The notes under the pieces: generated by a model
Told to the model about the DNA's origin: nothing
Database searches by the model: none
Seen by the model: only the letters and a program-made list of their open reading frames with translations
Translations under genes and position numbers: made by a program
Assembly (NCBI RefSeq): GCF_002097715.1
Contig: NZ_CP020738.1
Span: forward strand, 1,364,001 to 1,428,000
DNA: 64,000 nt
Reading direction: 5' to 3'
Source: Burkholderia ubonensis subsp. mesacidophila
GTDB lineage: Bacteria; Pseudomonadota; Gammaproteobacteria; Burkholderiales; Burkholderiaceae
Part shown: positions 17,577 to 25,311 of the stretch, piece by piece
How positions within the stretch are numbered: position 1 is the first letter of the stretch
Layout of the letters: every line of letters starts with the position of its first letter

Positions 17577-18180
17577 ATCGATCGTCGTCTTTTGTAGTCG
17601 GGCGCGTGCTTGTGCCGAGGGGCGGCATTTCGCTGCACGAACTTTCTAGCGTACCGCGCCTCGTGCCGAGCATACCGATGTTTTTTTTCGATCGGTATCA
17701 GTCGAAATATGCATGAGCGTTGTCGCCATCAATACGGCCGCATAACGTGGTCATGCCGGAAACGGCTAACCGGCTGGTTCATCTCGCGTCTGAACTCGCC
17801 GGCTGGCCGCGGACGGTACTTCCCCCAGGGCCGGCCGCGCAGTGCGCGCGCCGGCCCGCCTCTTTCGCTGACGCGGTGCAGCAACCCGGCGCGCGGGGCA
17901 CCGCGCTGGAGCGGTTGCGCGGGCTGGCCGGCCGCGAATGCTGCACTGCAGATTGCACATTCATGACACGCGGGAGAACCATGATCATGACGCGCGGCGC
18001 ACCGATGCCGCGCATCGCGTCGCGCGCTGCACCGCCGTGGTGCGGCATGCCGCCGGAGCGTGCCGGCGCCGCGGCGAAATGAGGGAAGCGCGGGGGAATC
18101 GCAAGGCACGCTCCTTGCTCCGCAGTCGATACGCCGGTCCGGCATGCGCAATGCCGGGAAAAACGATGGAGAACAAATCG
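17577..18180. other. Intergenic region between LysR gene and ATP-grasp/alpha-E cluster
   Basis: 604 bp with no gene I can support. The LysR-proximal part contains the inverted repeat at 17672-17698. The rest is GC-rich but lacks frames with ribosome sites and protein-like sequence. It presumably holds the promoters of both divergent units. Confidence 0.5.
17672..17698. promoter_or_regulatory. Inverted repeat ATACCGAT-N11-ATCGGTAT, candidate operator
   Basis: Perfect 8-bp arms at 17672-17679 and 17691-17698 around an 11-bp spacer that includes eight T residues. It lies about 100 bp upstream of the LysR start codon in the divergent intergenic region, where LysR-type dyads (T-N11-A core) usually sit. 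The T-run lies in the loop rather than after the stem, so it is not a normal terminator. Confidence 0.45.
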
Positions 18181-19596
18181 ATGAAGCCATTCGATGAAAT
18201 GCTGCAATCCGGCGACATGGTCAGGACGCCTTACGCGCGCCTGAAGCAGTGGCTCGACACGCAGAACCCCGCGAGCCTCGCCCAGAAAGCCCACGACGCG
18301 GAGGGCGTGTTCCGCAAGACGGGCATCACGTTCGCCGTGTACGGCGACGCGGAGGCCGCCGAGCGGCTGATCCCGTTCGACATCGTGCCGCGCATTATTT
18401 CCGGCAATGAGTGGAATCGGCTGTCGCTCGGCATCGAGCAGCGCGTGATGGCGCTCAATGCGTTCCTCGACGACATCTACCACCGCCAGGAAATCGTGCG
18501 CGCGGGGATCGTGCCGAAGCACCTGATCGCGCACAACGAAGCGTTCCTGCCGGAGATGATCGACTTCCGGCCGCCCGGCAACGTTTACACGCACATCATC
18601 GGCGTCGACATCGTGCGCACCGGCGAGAACCAGTTCTACGTGCTCGAGGACAACGCGCGCACGCCGTCCGGCGTGTCGTACATGCTGGAAAACCGCGAGA
18701 CGATGATGCAGCTCTTCCCCGAGCTGTTCCAGCAGGTCAAGGTGCGGCCGGTGGAGACCTATCCGCAGATGCTGCGCCAGTCGCTCGCCGCGGTCTGCCC
18801 GCCGGGCGGCAACGCCGACAACCCGACCATCGCCGTGCTGACGCCCGGCATCCACAATTCCGCGTACTACGAACATTCGTTCCTCGCCGACCAGATGGGG
18901 GTGCACCTCGTCGAGGGCAGCGACCTGCAGGTGATCGACGACCGCGTCGCGATGCGCACGACCGAGGGCTTCCGGCCGATCGACGTGCTGTACCGCCGCG
19001 TCGACGACGCGTTCCTCGACCCGCTGACGTTCCGCCCCGATTCGGCGCTCGGCGTCGCGGGGATCATGGACGTGTACCGCGCGGGCAACATCACGATCGC
19101 GAACGCGCCGGGCACCGGCATCGCCGACGACAAGGCGATCTATTCGTACATGCCGGAAATCGTCGAGTTCTACACGGGCCGCAAGGCGCTGCTCGAGAAC
19201 GTGCCGACCTGGCGCTGCGGCGAGGCGGACAGCCTGAAGTACGTGCTCGAGCATCTCGACGAACTGGTCGTGAAGGAAGTGCACGGCTCGGGCGGCTACG
19301 GGATGCTCGTCGGTCCGTGCGCGTCGAAGGCCGAGATCGAAGCGTTCGCCGCGAAGCTGCGCGCGCGCCCGGCGAACTACATCGCGCAACCCACGCTGGC
19401 GTTGTCCACGACGCCGATCCTGACCGAGGCGGGCCTCGCGCCGCGGCACGTCGACCTGCGGCCGTTCGTGCTGGTGTCGGATCGCATCCGCATCACGCCG
19501 GGCGGGCTCACGCGCGTCGCGCTGAAGGAGGGCTCGCTCGTCGTCAACTCGAGCCAGGGCGGCGGCACCAAGGACACCTGGGTGCTGGCCGACTGA
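18181..19596 (+). CDS. Circularly permuted ATP-grasp type 2 protein (DUF404/DUF407)
   Basis: 471-residue cytosolic protein of the circularly permuted ATP-grasp group predicted to form amide bonds. Key blocks: RIISGNEWNRLSLGIEQRVM near 71-90, the acid-rich VLEDNARTPSGVSYMLENR at about 154-172, TPGIHNSAYYEHSFLA near 221-236, the nucleotide-binding VVKEVHGSGGYGML at 363-376, and the C-terminal VNSSQGGGTKDTWV. I chose ATG 18181 because GGAG precedes it at good spacing; ATG 18166 would add five residues. It is followed 70 bp later by an alpha-E gene and then by transglutaminase-like genes, the conserved neighbourhood described for this family, where peptide-like amide ligation and removal have been proposed. 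Product unknown. Confidence 0.88.
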   Translation: MKPFDEMLQSGDMVRTPYARLKQWLDTQNPASLAQKAHDAEGVFRKTGITFAVYGDAEAAERLIPFDIVPRIISGNEWNRLSLGIEQRVMALNAFLDDIYHRQEIVRAGIVPKHLIAHNEAFLPEMIDFRPPGNVYTHIIGVDIVRTGENQFYVLEDNARTPSGVSYMLENRETMMQLFPELFQQVKVRPVETYPQMLRQSLAAVCPPGGNADNPTIAVLTPGIHNSAYYEHSFLADQMGVHLVEGSDLQVIDDRVAMRTTEGFRPIDVLYRRVDDAFLDPLTFRPDSALGVAGIMDVYRAGNITIANAPGTGIADDKAIYSYMPEIVEFYTGRKALLENVPTWRCGEADSLKYVLEHLDELVVKEVHGSGGYGMLVGPCASKAEIEAFAAKLRARPANYIAQPTLALSTTPILTEAGLAPRHVDLRPFVLVSDRIRITPGGLTRVALKEGSLVVNSSQGGGTKDTWVLAD

Positions 19597-19666
19597 GCGG
19601 AACACGGCGACAGCGCGCGCCGGCAACGGCCGCGCGCGAACGGAAACCAGACGGAGTGGACACAAG

Positions 19667-20608
19667 ATGCTTCTTGGACGCACAGCGAGCGGTCTCTACT
19701 GGATGTACCGCTATATCGAGCGCGCGGAGAACACCGCGCGGATCGTCGACGCCGGGCTGCGGATGGCGCTCACGCGCACGTCCGACGCGCCGGCCGAATG
19801 GTCGTCGGTGCTCGTCAGCTCGGGCGCGGACGACGGCTACCGCGAGAAATACGACGCCTACGCGGCCGACACCGTGACCGACTACCTGCTGCGCGACCGC
19901 GACAACCCGTCGAGCGTGCTGTCGTGCATCGAGGCCGCGCGCTCGAACGCGCGGATGGTGCGCACGGCGCTCACGCGGGAGGCGTGGGAGAGCGTGAATG
20001 GCGCATGGCTGTCGCTGCGGCGCGTGCTCGCGCAGCCGGTGCCGGAGGGCGAGCTGCCGGCGGTGCTCGATCAGGTGAAGCGCGAGACCGCGCTGATCCT
20101 CGGCAGCTTCTACAGCACGATGCTGCGCAACGAGATCTTCGATTTCGCACAGATCGGCGCGTTCGTCGAGCGGGCCGACAACACCGCGCGGATCCTCGAC
20201 GTGAAGTACCACCTGCTGCTGCCGTCGGTCTCGCACGTCGGCACGATCCTCGACAACTACCAGTGGGAAACGATCCTGCGCTGCGTGGCCGCGCACCGCT
20301 CGTACCGCTGGGTCTACGACGTGCAGTACAAGCCGATGAACATCGCCGACTACCTGATCCTCAACGGCCGGATGCCGCGCTCGCTGCGGTATTGCTACGG
20401 CCGCGTCGTGTCGAGCCTCAACCTGCTCGCGAAGGACTACGGCGTCACGCACCCGTGTCACGACACCGCCACGAAGATCCTGCAAATGTTGTCCGACACG
20501 AGCGTCGAACGGATCTTCAAGAGCGGCCTGCACGAATTCCTGACCGACTTCATCGGCCGCAACAACAGCCTGGGGCTCGAAATCGCCCAGGCGTACAACT
20601 TCGACTGA
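19667..20608 (+). CDS. Alpha-E domain protein (DUF403)
   Basis: 313-residue all-alpha protein of the alpha-E family. Diagnostic repeats of Glu-Arg-x-x-(E/D)-Asn-x-Ala-Arg are visible twice: YRYIERAENTARIVDAG near residue 14-30 and GAFVERADNTARILDVKY near 165-182. A later block reads SYRWVYDVQYKPMNIADYL. The family occurs almost always beside, or fused to, circularly permuted ATP-grasp proteins, and probably forms a structural or acceptor subunit with them (family knowledge plus inference). It begins 70 bp after the ATP-grasp gene and ends 8 bp before the next gene. The same domain appears fused in the protein at 25312-27972. Confidence 0.9.
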   Translation: MLLGRTASGLYWMYRYIERAENTARIVDAGLRMALTRTSDAPAEWSSVLVSSGADDGYREKYDAYAADTVTDYLLRDRDNPSSVLSCIEAARSNARMVRTALTREAWESVNGAWLSLRRVLAQPVPEGELPAVLDQVKRETALILGSFYSTMLRNEIFDFAQIGAFVERADNTARILDVKYHLLLPSVSHVGTILDNYQWETILRCVAAHRSYRWVYDVQYKPMNIADYLILNGRMPRSLRYCYGRVVSSLNLLAKDYGVTHPCHDTATKILQMLSDTSVERIFKSGLHEFLTDFIGRNNSLGLEIAQAYNFD

Positions 20609-20616
20609 GACTTGCC

Positions 20617-21588
20617 ATGCGACTCGCCATCCGACACATCTCGCGTTATCAGTTCGACGATCAGGTCACCCACGTGCTGCAACGGCTGCGGCTGCGTCCG
20701 CAATCGGGGCCGGGCCAGACGGTGCGTGCGTGGCAGGTCACGATCGACGGCGTCGAGCCGACGCTCACCTATGCCGACGGGCTCGGCAACCGCACCGACC
20801 TCGTGCGGCACGACCGCGGCGCGAAGGCGGAGATCGTGATCGTCGCGGCGGGCGTCGTCGAGACTCAGGATCGCGCGGGCATCCTCGGCCACATCGAAGG
20901 CTATGCGCCGCCGTGGATCTTCGAGCGCGAGACCGCGCTCACGAAAGCGGGCGACACGGTGCGCGCGCTTGCCGACGCGCTGCCGATCGAGCAGCGCAGC
21001 CTCGACGCGCTGCACTGGCTGATGACCGAAGTGCACGGCCGCATCGCGTACGCGCCGCATGCGCCGGACACGCCGGTCGACGCGGAAACCGCGCTGCAAA
21101 GCGGCGCGGGCACGAGCCGCGATCACGCGCACGCGTTCATCGCGGCCGCGCGGGTGCTGAAGATTCCGGCCCGCTACATCTCCGGCTACGTGCTGGCCGA
21201 CAGCGCGATGCAGCGCATCGCGGACGCGAAGCTGGGCGGCGGCGCGCAGGAAGAGGAGGCCGTCGCGCTGCAAAGCGGCGAACGGATGCAGCAGGCGCTC
21301 GGCACGTCGCACGCGTCGCAGTCGCAGGGCATGCCGCGGCCGGCGCTCGGCGCGCAGCAGCAGGCGGCCGCGCCGATGCAGCAGCCCGCCGGCCACGCGT
21401 GGGCCGAGGCGTATGTCGACGGGCTCGGCTGGGTCGGCTTCGATCCGTTCATGAACCGCTGCCCGGACGAGCGCTACGTGCGCATCGCGATCGGCCTCGA
21501 CTCCCACGACGCGCAGCCGGTGACCGGGGCCGGCGCGACGCCGCTCGGCATCGAGATCAGCGTCGTGCAGTCGCCGGAACTGGTCTGA
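20617..21588 (+). CDS. Transglutaminase-like protein with Ser in place of the catalytic Cys
   Basis: 323-residue protein with the bacterial transglutaminase N-terminal domain (residues 1-80, RHISRYQFDDQVTHVLQRL) and a papain-like core. The expected nucleophile motif G-V-C-Q/R-D is here AGTSRDHAHAF, so residue 167 is Ser; the codon is AGC at that position. The other two triad positions look intact: H260 in GHAWAEAYVDG and D276 in WVGFDPFM. Between them lies an insert of about 60 residues rich in Ala, Gln and Gly (QGMPRPALGAQQQAAAPM). It starts 8 bp after the alpha-E gene. The protein may be a non-catalytic binder, a serine hydrolase, or a partner for the two related proteins downstream that keep Cys. 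Confidence 0.85.
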   Translation: MRLAIRHISRYQFDDQVTHVLQRLRLRPQSGPGQTVRAWQVTIDGVEPTLTYADGLGNRTDLVRHDRGAKAEIVIVAAGVVETQDRAGILGHIEGYAPPWIFERETALTKAGDTVRALADALPIEQRSLDALHWLMTEVHGRIAYAPHAPDTPVDAETALQSGAGTSRDHAHAFIAAARVLKIPARYISGYVLADSAMQRIADAKLGGGAQEEEAVALQSGERMQQALGTSHASQSQGMPRPALGAQQQAAAPMQQPAGHAWAEAYVDGLGWVGFDPFMNRCPDERYVRIAIGLDSHDAQPVTGAGATPLGIEISVVQSPELV

Positions 21589-21684
21589 CGCGCGCGTCAG
21601 CCGACGAACCCGTCGCGCCGCTTCGCCGCGCCCGATCCGGCGCGGCGCGACGGCCCGATCCAACCTGAGCCGAGCCGCTTCGCC

Positions 21685-24600
21685 ATGCCCATTCACGTCG
21701 CGCTGCATCACACCACCCGTTACCGCTACGACCGGCTCGTCAATCTCGGCCCGCAGGTCGTGCGGCTGCGTCCCGCGCCGCATTGCCGCACGCCGATCGT
21801 CGCGTATTCGATGACGGTCCGGCCCGCGCAGCACTTCCTCAACTGGCAGCAGGATCCGTTTGCGAACTACCTGGCCCGGCTCGTGTTCCCGGAGCGCACG
21901 CGCGCGTTCGAGATCACGGTCGATCTCGTCGCCGAGATGTCGGTCTACAACCCGTTCGACTTCTTCCTCGAGAGCAGCGCCGAGCAGTACCCGTTCCAGT
22001 ACGACGACGCGCTGCGCACCGAGCTCGCGCCGTATCTCGCGTGCGATCCGCCGACGAGCGCGTCGTCCGCGTTCCGCGCGTATCTCGACGGAGTCGACCG
22101 CACGCCGGCCGGCACCGTGAACTTCCTGGTCGCGCTGAACCAGAAGCTGTCGCGCGACATCCGCTATCTGGTGCGGATGGAGCCGGGCGTGCAGACACCC
22201 GCGCAGACGCTCGAACGCGCGTCGGGCTCGTGCCGCGACAGCGGCTGGCTGCTCGTGCAGCTGTGCCGGCACCTGGGGATCGCGGCGCGCTTCGTGTCGG
22301 GCTACCTGATCCAGCTCACGCCGGACGTCAAGTCGCTCGACGGCCCGAGCGGCACGGCAGTCGACTTCACCGACCTGCACGCGTGGTGCGAAGTGTATTT
22401 GCCGGGCGCGGGCTGGATCGGCTTCGACCCGACGTCGGGCCTGCTCGCCGGCGAAGGGCACATTCCGCTCGCATGCACGCCGCAGCCGACCAGCGCCGCG
22501 CCGGTCGAGGGGCTGATCGACGAGTGCGAAGTCGCGTTCGAGCACGAGATGGCAGTCACGCGCGTGTACGAATCGCCGCGCGTGACGAAGCCGTATACCG
22601 ACGCCCAATGGGGCGCGGTGCGCGCGCTCGGCGCGCAGGTCGACGCGGCGCTGACGGCCGGCGACGTGCGGCTCACGCAGGGCGGCGAGCCGACCTTCGT
22701 GTCGATCGACGACCGCGACGGCGCGGAATGGAACACCGACGCGCTCGGGCCGACCAAGCGCGGCTATGCGACGGAGCTCGTGCAGCGGCTGCGCGCCGAG
22801 TACGGCCACGGCGGCTTCCTGCATTTCGGGCAGGGCAAGTGGTATCCGGGCGAGCAGCTGCCGCGCTGGGCGCTGTCGATCTTCTGGCGCGCGGACGGGC
22901 AGCCGGCCTGGCGCGATCCGTCGCTGTTCGCGGACGAGCGCGTGCCGTCGGCTTATACGACCGACGACGCGAAGCGCTTCATCGACGCGCTGGCCGCGCG
23001 CCTGAACCTGACCGGCGAATTCATCCGTCCGGGTTACGAAGATGTCTGGTATTACCTGTGGCGCGAGCGCCGGCTGCCGGTCAACGTCGACCCGTTCGAC
23101 GCGCGGCTCGACGACGAACTGGAGCGCGCGCGGCTGCGCAAGGTGTTCGAGCAGAAGCTCGACAGCGTGATCGGCTACGTGCTGCCGCTCAGGCGCGCGG
23201 ATGAATCCCCGGGGCTCGAGGGCCCGTGCTGGCAGACCGGCCCGTGGTTCTTCCGCGACGAGCGGATGTACCTCGTGCCCGGCGATTCGCCGATGGGCTA
23301 CCGGCTGCCGCTCGACTCGCTGCCGTGGGTCGGTCGCGCCGACTATCCGTACCTGGCCGAGCGCGACCCGTTCGCGCCGTGCGAGCCGCTGCCGGATGCC
23401 GACGCGTTCCGCGCGCGCCATGTCGGGCCGGGCGATGCGCCGCGCTATCTGGCCGGCGTGCATCGCGAGGCGTCCGCGCAGACCGTGATGCAGTGGCGCG
23501 AGAGTGGCACGACGGGCGGCGCCGCGGCCGGCGGGCGCCGTGCCGCCCCGGACGCGACGCGCCAGCCCGAGCGTTTCGAATCGGCCGCGTGGATCACGCG
23601 CACCGCGCTATGCGTCGAGGCGCGCAACGGCATCCTGTACGTGTTCATGCCGCCGCTCGCCGCACTCGACGATTATCTCGACCTGCTGGACGCGCTCGAG
23701 CTGACCGCCGGCGCGCTCGGCGTGAAGCTCGTGCTCGAAGGCTATCCGCCGCCGCGCGACGCGCGCCTGAAGCTGCTGCAGGTGACGCCGGACCCGGGCG
23801 TGATCGAGGTCAACATCCATCCGGCGCACAGTTTCGACGAGCTGGTCGGCCATACCGAGTTCCTGTACGACGCGGCGTGGCAGTCGAGGCTCAGCAGCGA
23901 GAAGTTCATGGTCGACGGCCGCCACGTCGGCACGGGCGGCGGCAACCACTTCGTGCTCGGCGGCGCGACGCCGGCCGACAGCCCGTTCCTGCGGCGTCCG
24001 GACCTGCTCGCGAGCCTGATCGCATACTGGCACAACCATCCGTCGCTGTCTTACCTGTTCTCGGGGCTCTTCATCGGCCCGACGAGCCAGGCGCCGCGCG
24101 TCGACGAAGCGCGCAACGACCAGGTCTACGAGCTCGACATCGCGTTCGCGGAAATCCAGCGCAACCAGCTGCTGCATGGGCACGACATGCCGCCGTGGCT
24201 CGTCGACCGCGTGCTGCGCAACCTGCTGATCGACGTGACCGGCAACACGCACCGCAGCGAGTTCTGCATCGACAAGCTGTATTCGCCCGATTCGCCGACG
24301 GGCCGCCTCGGCCTGCTCGAACTGCGCGCGTTCGAGATGCCGCCGCATGCGCGGATGAGCGTCGTGCAGCAGCTGCTGCTGCGCGCACTGGTTGCCCGCT
24401 TCTGGGCGGCGCCGTACACGACGCCGCTCACGCGCTGGGGCACCGCGCTGCACGACCGCTTCATGCTGCCGACGTTCCTGAGGATGGATTTCGACGACGT
24501 GCTGGCCGAGCTGCGCGACGCCGGCTTCGATTTCGATCCGGCGTGGTTCGCGCCGCACTTCGAGTTCCGCTTCCCGCTGTTCGGGCAGATCGCGGTGAAC

Positions 24601-25110
24601 GGGATGCAGCTCACGCTGCGCGGTGCGCTGGAGCCGTGGCACGTGATGGGCGAGGAGGGCGCGAGCGGCGGCACGGTGCGCTACGTCGATTCGTCGCTCG
24701 AACGGCTCGAGGTGCGCGTCACCGGCCTGAACGACAACCGCCATGTCGTGACCGTCAACGGCCGCGCGCTGCCGCTGCAGCCGACCGGCACCGCCGGCGA
24801 ATACGTCGCGGGCGTGCGCTACAAGGCGTGGGCGCCGCCGTCCGCGCTGCATCCGACGATCGGCGTGCATGCGCCGCTGACGTTCGACATCGTCGATACG
24901 TGGATGCAGCGCTCGCTCGGCGGCTGCCGGTATCACGTCGCGCATCCGGGCGGGCGCAACTACGCGACGTTCCCGGTCAACGCGTACGAAGCCGAGAGCC
25001 GGCGGCTCGCGCGTTTCGTCGCGATGGGGCATACGCCGGGCCGGATGGCGGTGGCGGCGGCCGTGCCGAGCCGCGAGTTCCCGTTCACGCTGGATTTGCG
25101 GCGGCCTTGA
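21685..25110 (+). CDS. Large transglutaminase-like protein with DUF2126 domain
   Basis: 1141 residues in two parts. Residues 1-280 form an N-terminal transglutaminase domain plus papain-like core with an intact triad: C183 in RASGSCRDSGWL, H232 in DLHAWCEVYLPG and D248 in GFDPTSG. Residues of about 310-1125 match DUF2126, starting near LTQGGEPTFVSIDDRDGAEW and including FHFG-type block FLHFGQGKWYPGEQLPRWAL, GTGGGNHFVLGGATPADSPF and HPSLSYLFSGLFIGPTSQAP. The GGG(N)H and FGQGKWYPGE blocks suggest a glutamine-synthetase-like/ATP-dependent ligase character for DUF2126, as proposed for this amidoligase neighbourhood. One protein would thus pair a peptidase with a ligase. It sits between the two ATP-grasp/alpha-E modules. 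Confidence 0.88.
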   Translation: MPIHVALHHTTRYRYDRLVNLGPQVVRLRPAPHCRTPIVAYSMTVRPAQHFLNWQQDPFANYLARLVFPERTRAFEITVDLVAEMSVYNPFDFFLESSAEQYPFQYDDALRTELAPYLACDPPTSASSAFRAYLDGVDRTPAGTVNFLVALNQKLSRDIRYLVRMEPGVQTPAQTLERASGSCRDSGWLLVQLCRHLGIAARFVSGYLIQLTPDVKSLDGPSGTAVDFTDLHAWCEVYLPGAGWIGFDPTSGLLAGEGHIPLACTPQPTSAAPVEGLIDECEVAFEHEMAVTRVYESPRVTKPYTDAQWGAVRALGAQVDAALTAGDVRLTQGGEPTFVSIDDRDGAEWNTDALGPTKRGYATELVQRLRAEYGHGGFLHFGQGKWYPGEQLPRWALSIFWRADGQPAWRDPSLFADERVPSAYTTDDAKRFIDALAARLNLTGEFIRPGYEDVWYYLWRERRLPVNVDPFDARLDDELERARLRKVFEQKLDSVIGYVLPLRRADESPGLEGPCWQTGPWFFRDERMYLVPGDSPMGYRLPLDSLPWVGRADYPYLAERDPFAPCEPLPDADAFRARHVGPGDAPRYLAGVHREASAQTVMQWRESGTTGGAAAGGRRAAPDATRQPERFESAAWITRTALCVEARNGILYVFMPPLAALDDYLDLLDALELTAGALGVKLVLEGYPPPRDARLKLLQVTPDPGVIEVNIHPAHSFDELVGHTEFLYDAAWQSRLSSEKFMVDGRHVGTGGGNHFVLGGATPADSPFLRRPDLLASLIAYWHNHPSLSYLFSGLFIGPTSQAPRVDEARNDQVYELDIAFAEIQRNQLLHGHDMPPWLVDRVLRNLLIDVTGNTHRSEFCIDKLYSPDSPTGRLGLLELRAFEMPPHARMSVVQQLLLRALVARFWAAPYTTPLTRWGTALHDRFMLPTFLRMDFDDVLAELRDAGFDFDPAWFAPHFEFRFPLFGQIAVNGMQLTLRGALEPWHVMGEEGASGGTVRYVDSSLERLEVRVTGLNDNRHVVTVNGRALPLQPTGTAGEYVAGVRYKAWAPPSALHPTIGVHAPLTFDIVDTWMQRSLGGCRYHVAHPGGRNYATFPVNAYEAESRRLARFVAMGHTPGRMAVAAAVPSREFPFTLDLRRP

Positions 25111-25311
25111 GCGCCGCATGGAGGAGACCTGATGACGATGCGCGGGCGGCCGGAGCCGCCGGGACGACAGCGCGCGCCGGCCGATGGCGGCCCCGCCGGA
25201 ATGCTAGGATGCCGGCAGAGCGCGGTCGCGCACGCGCGCCGCGCACCGTGGCGGCGCGCGTGCGGGATCGACTGCTGACTCGCGCCTCCTGACCGAAGAC
25301 GGACCGACACC

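Noticed and set aside
17720..18082. A 120-codon plus frame in the LysR/ATP-grasp gap
   Set aside because: No ribosome site and Arg/Pro/Ala-rich sequence; also not conserved in character.
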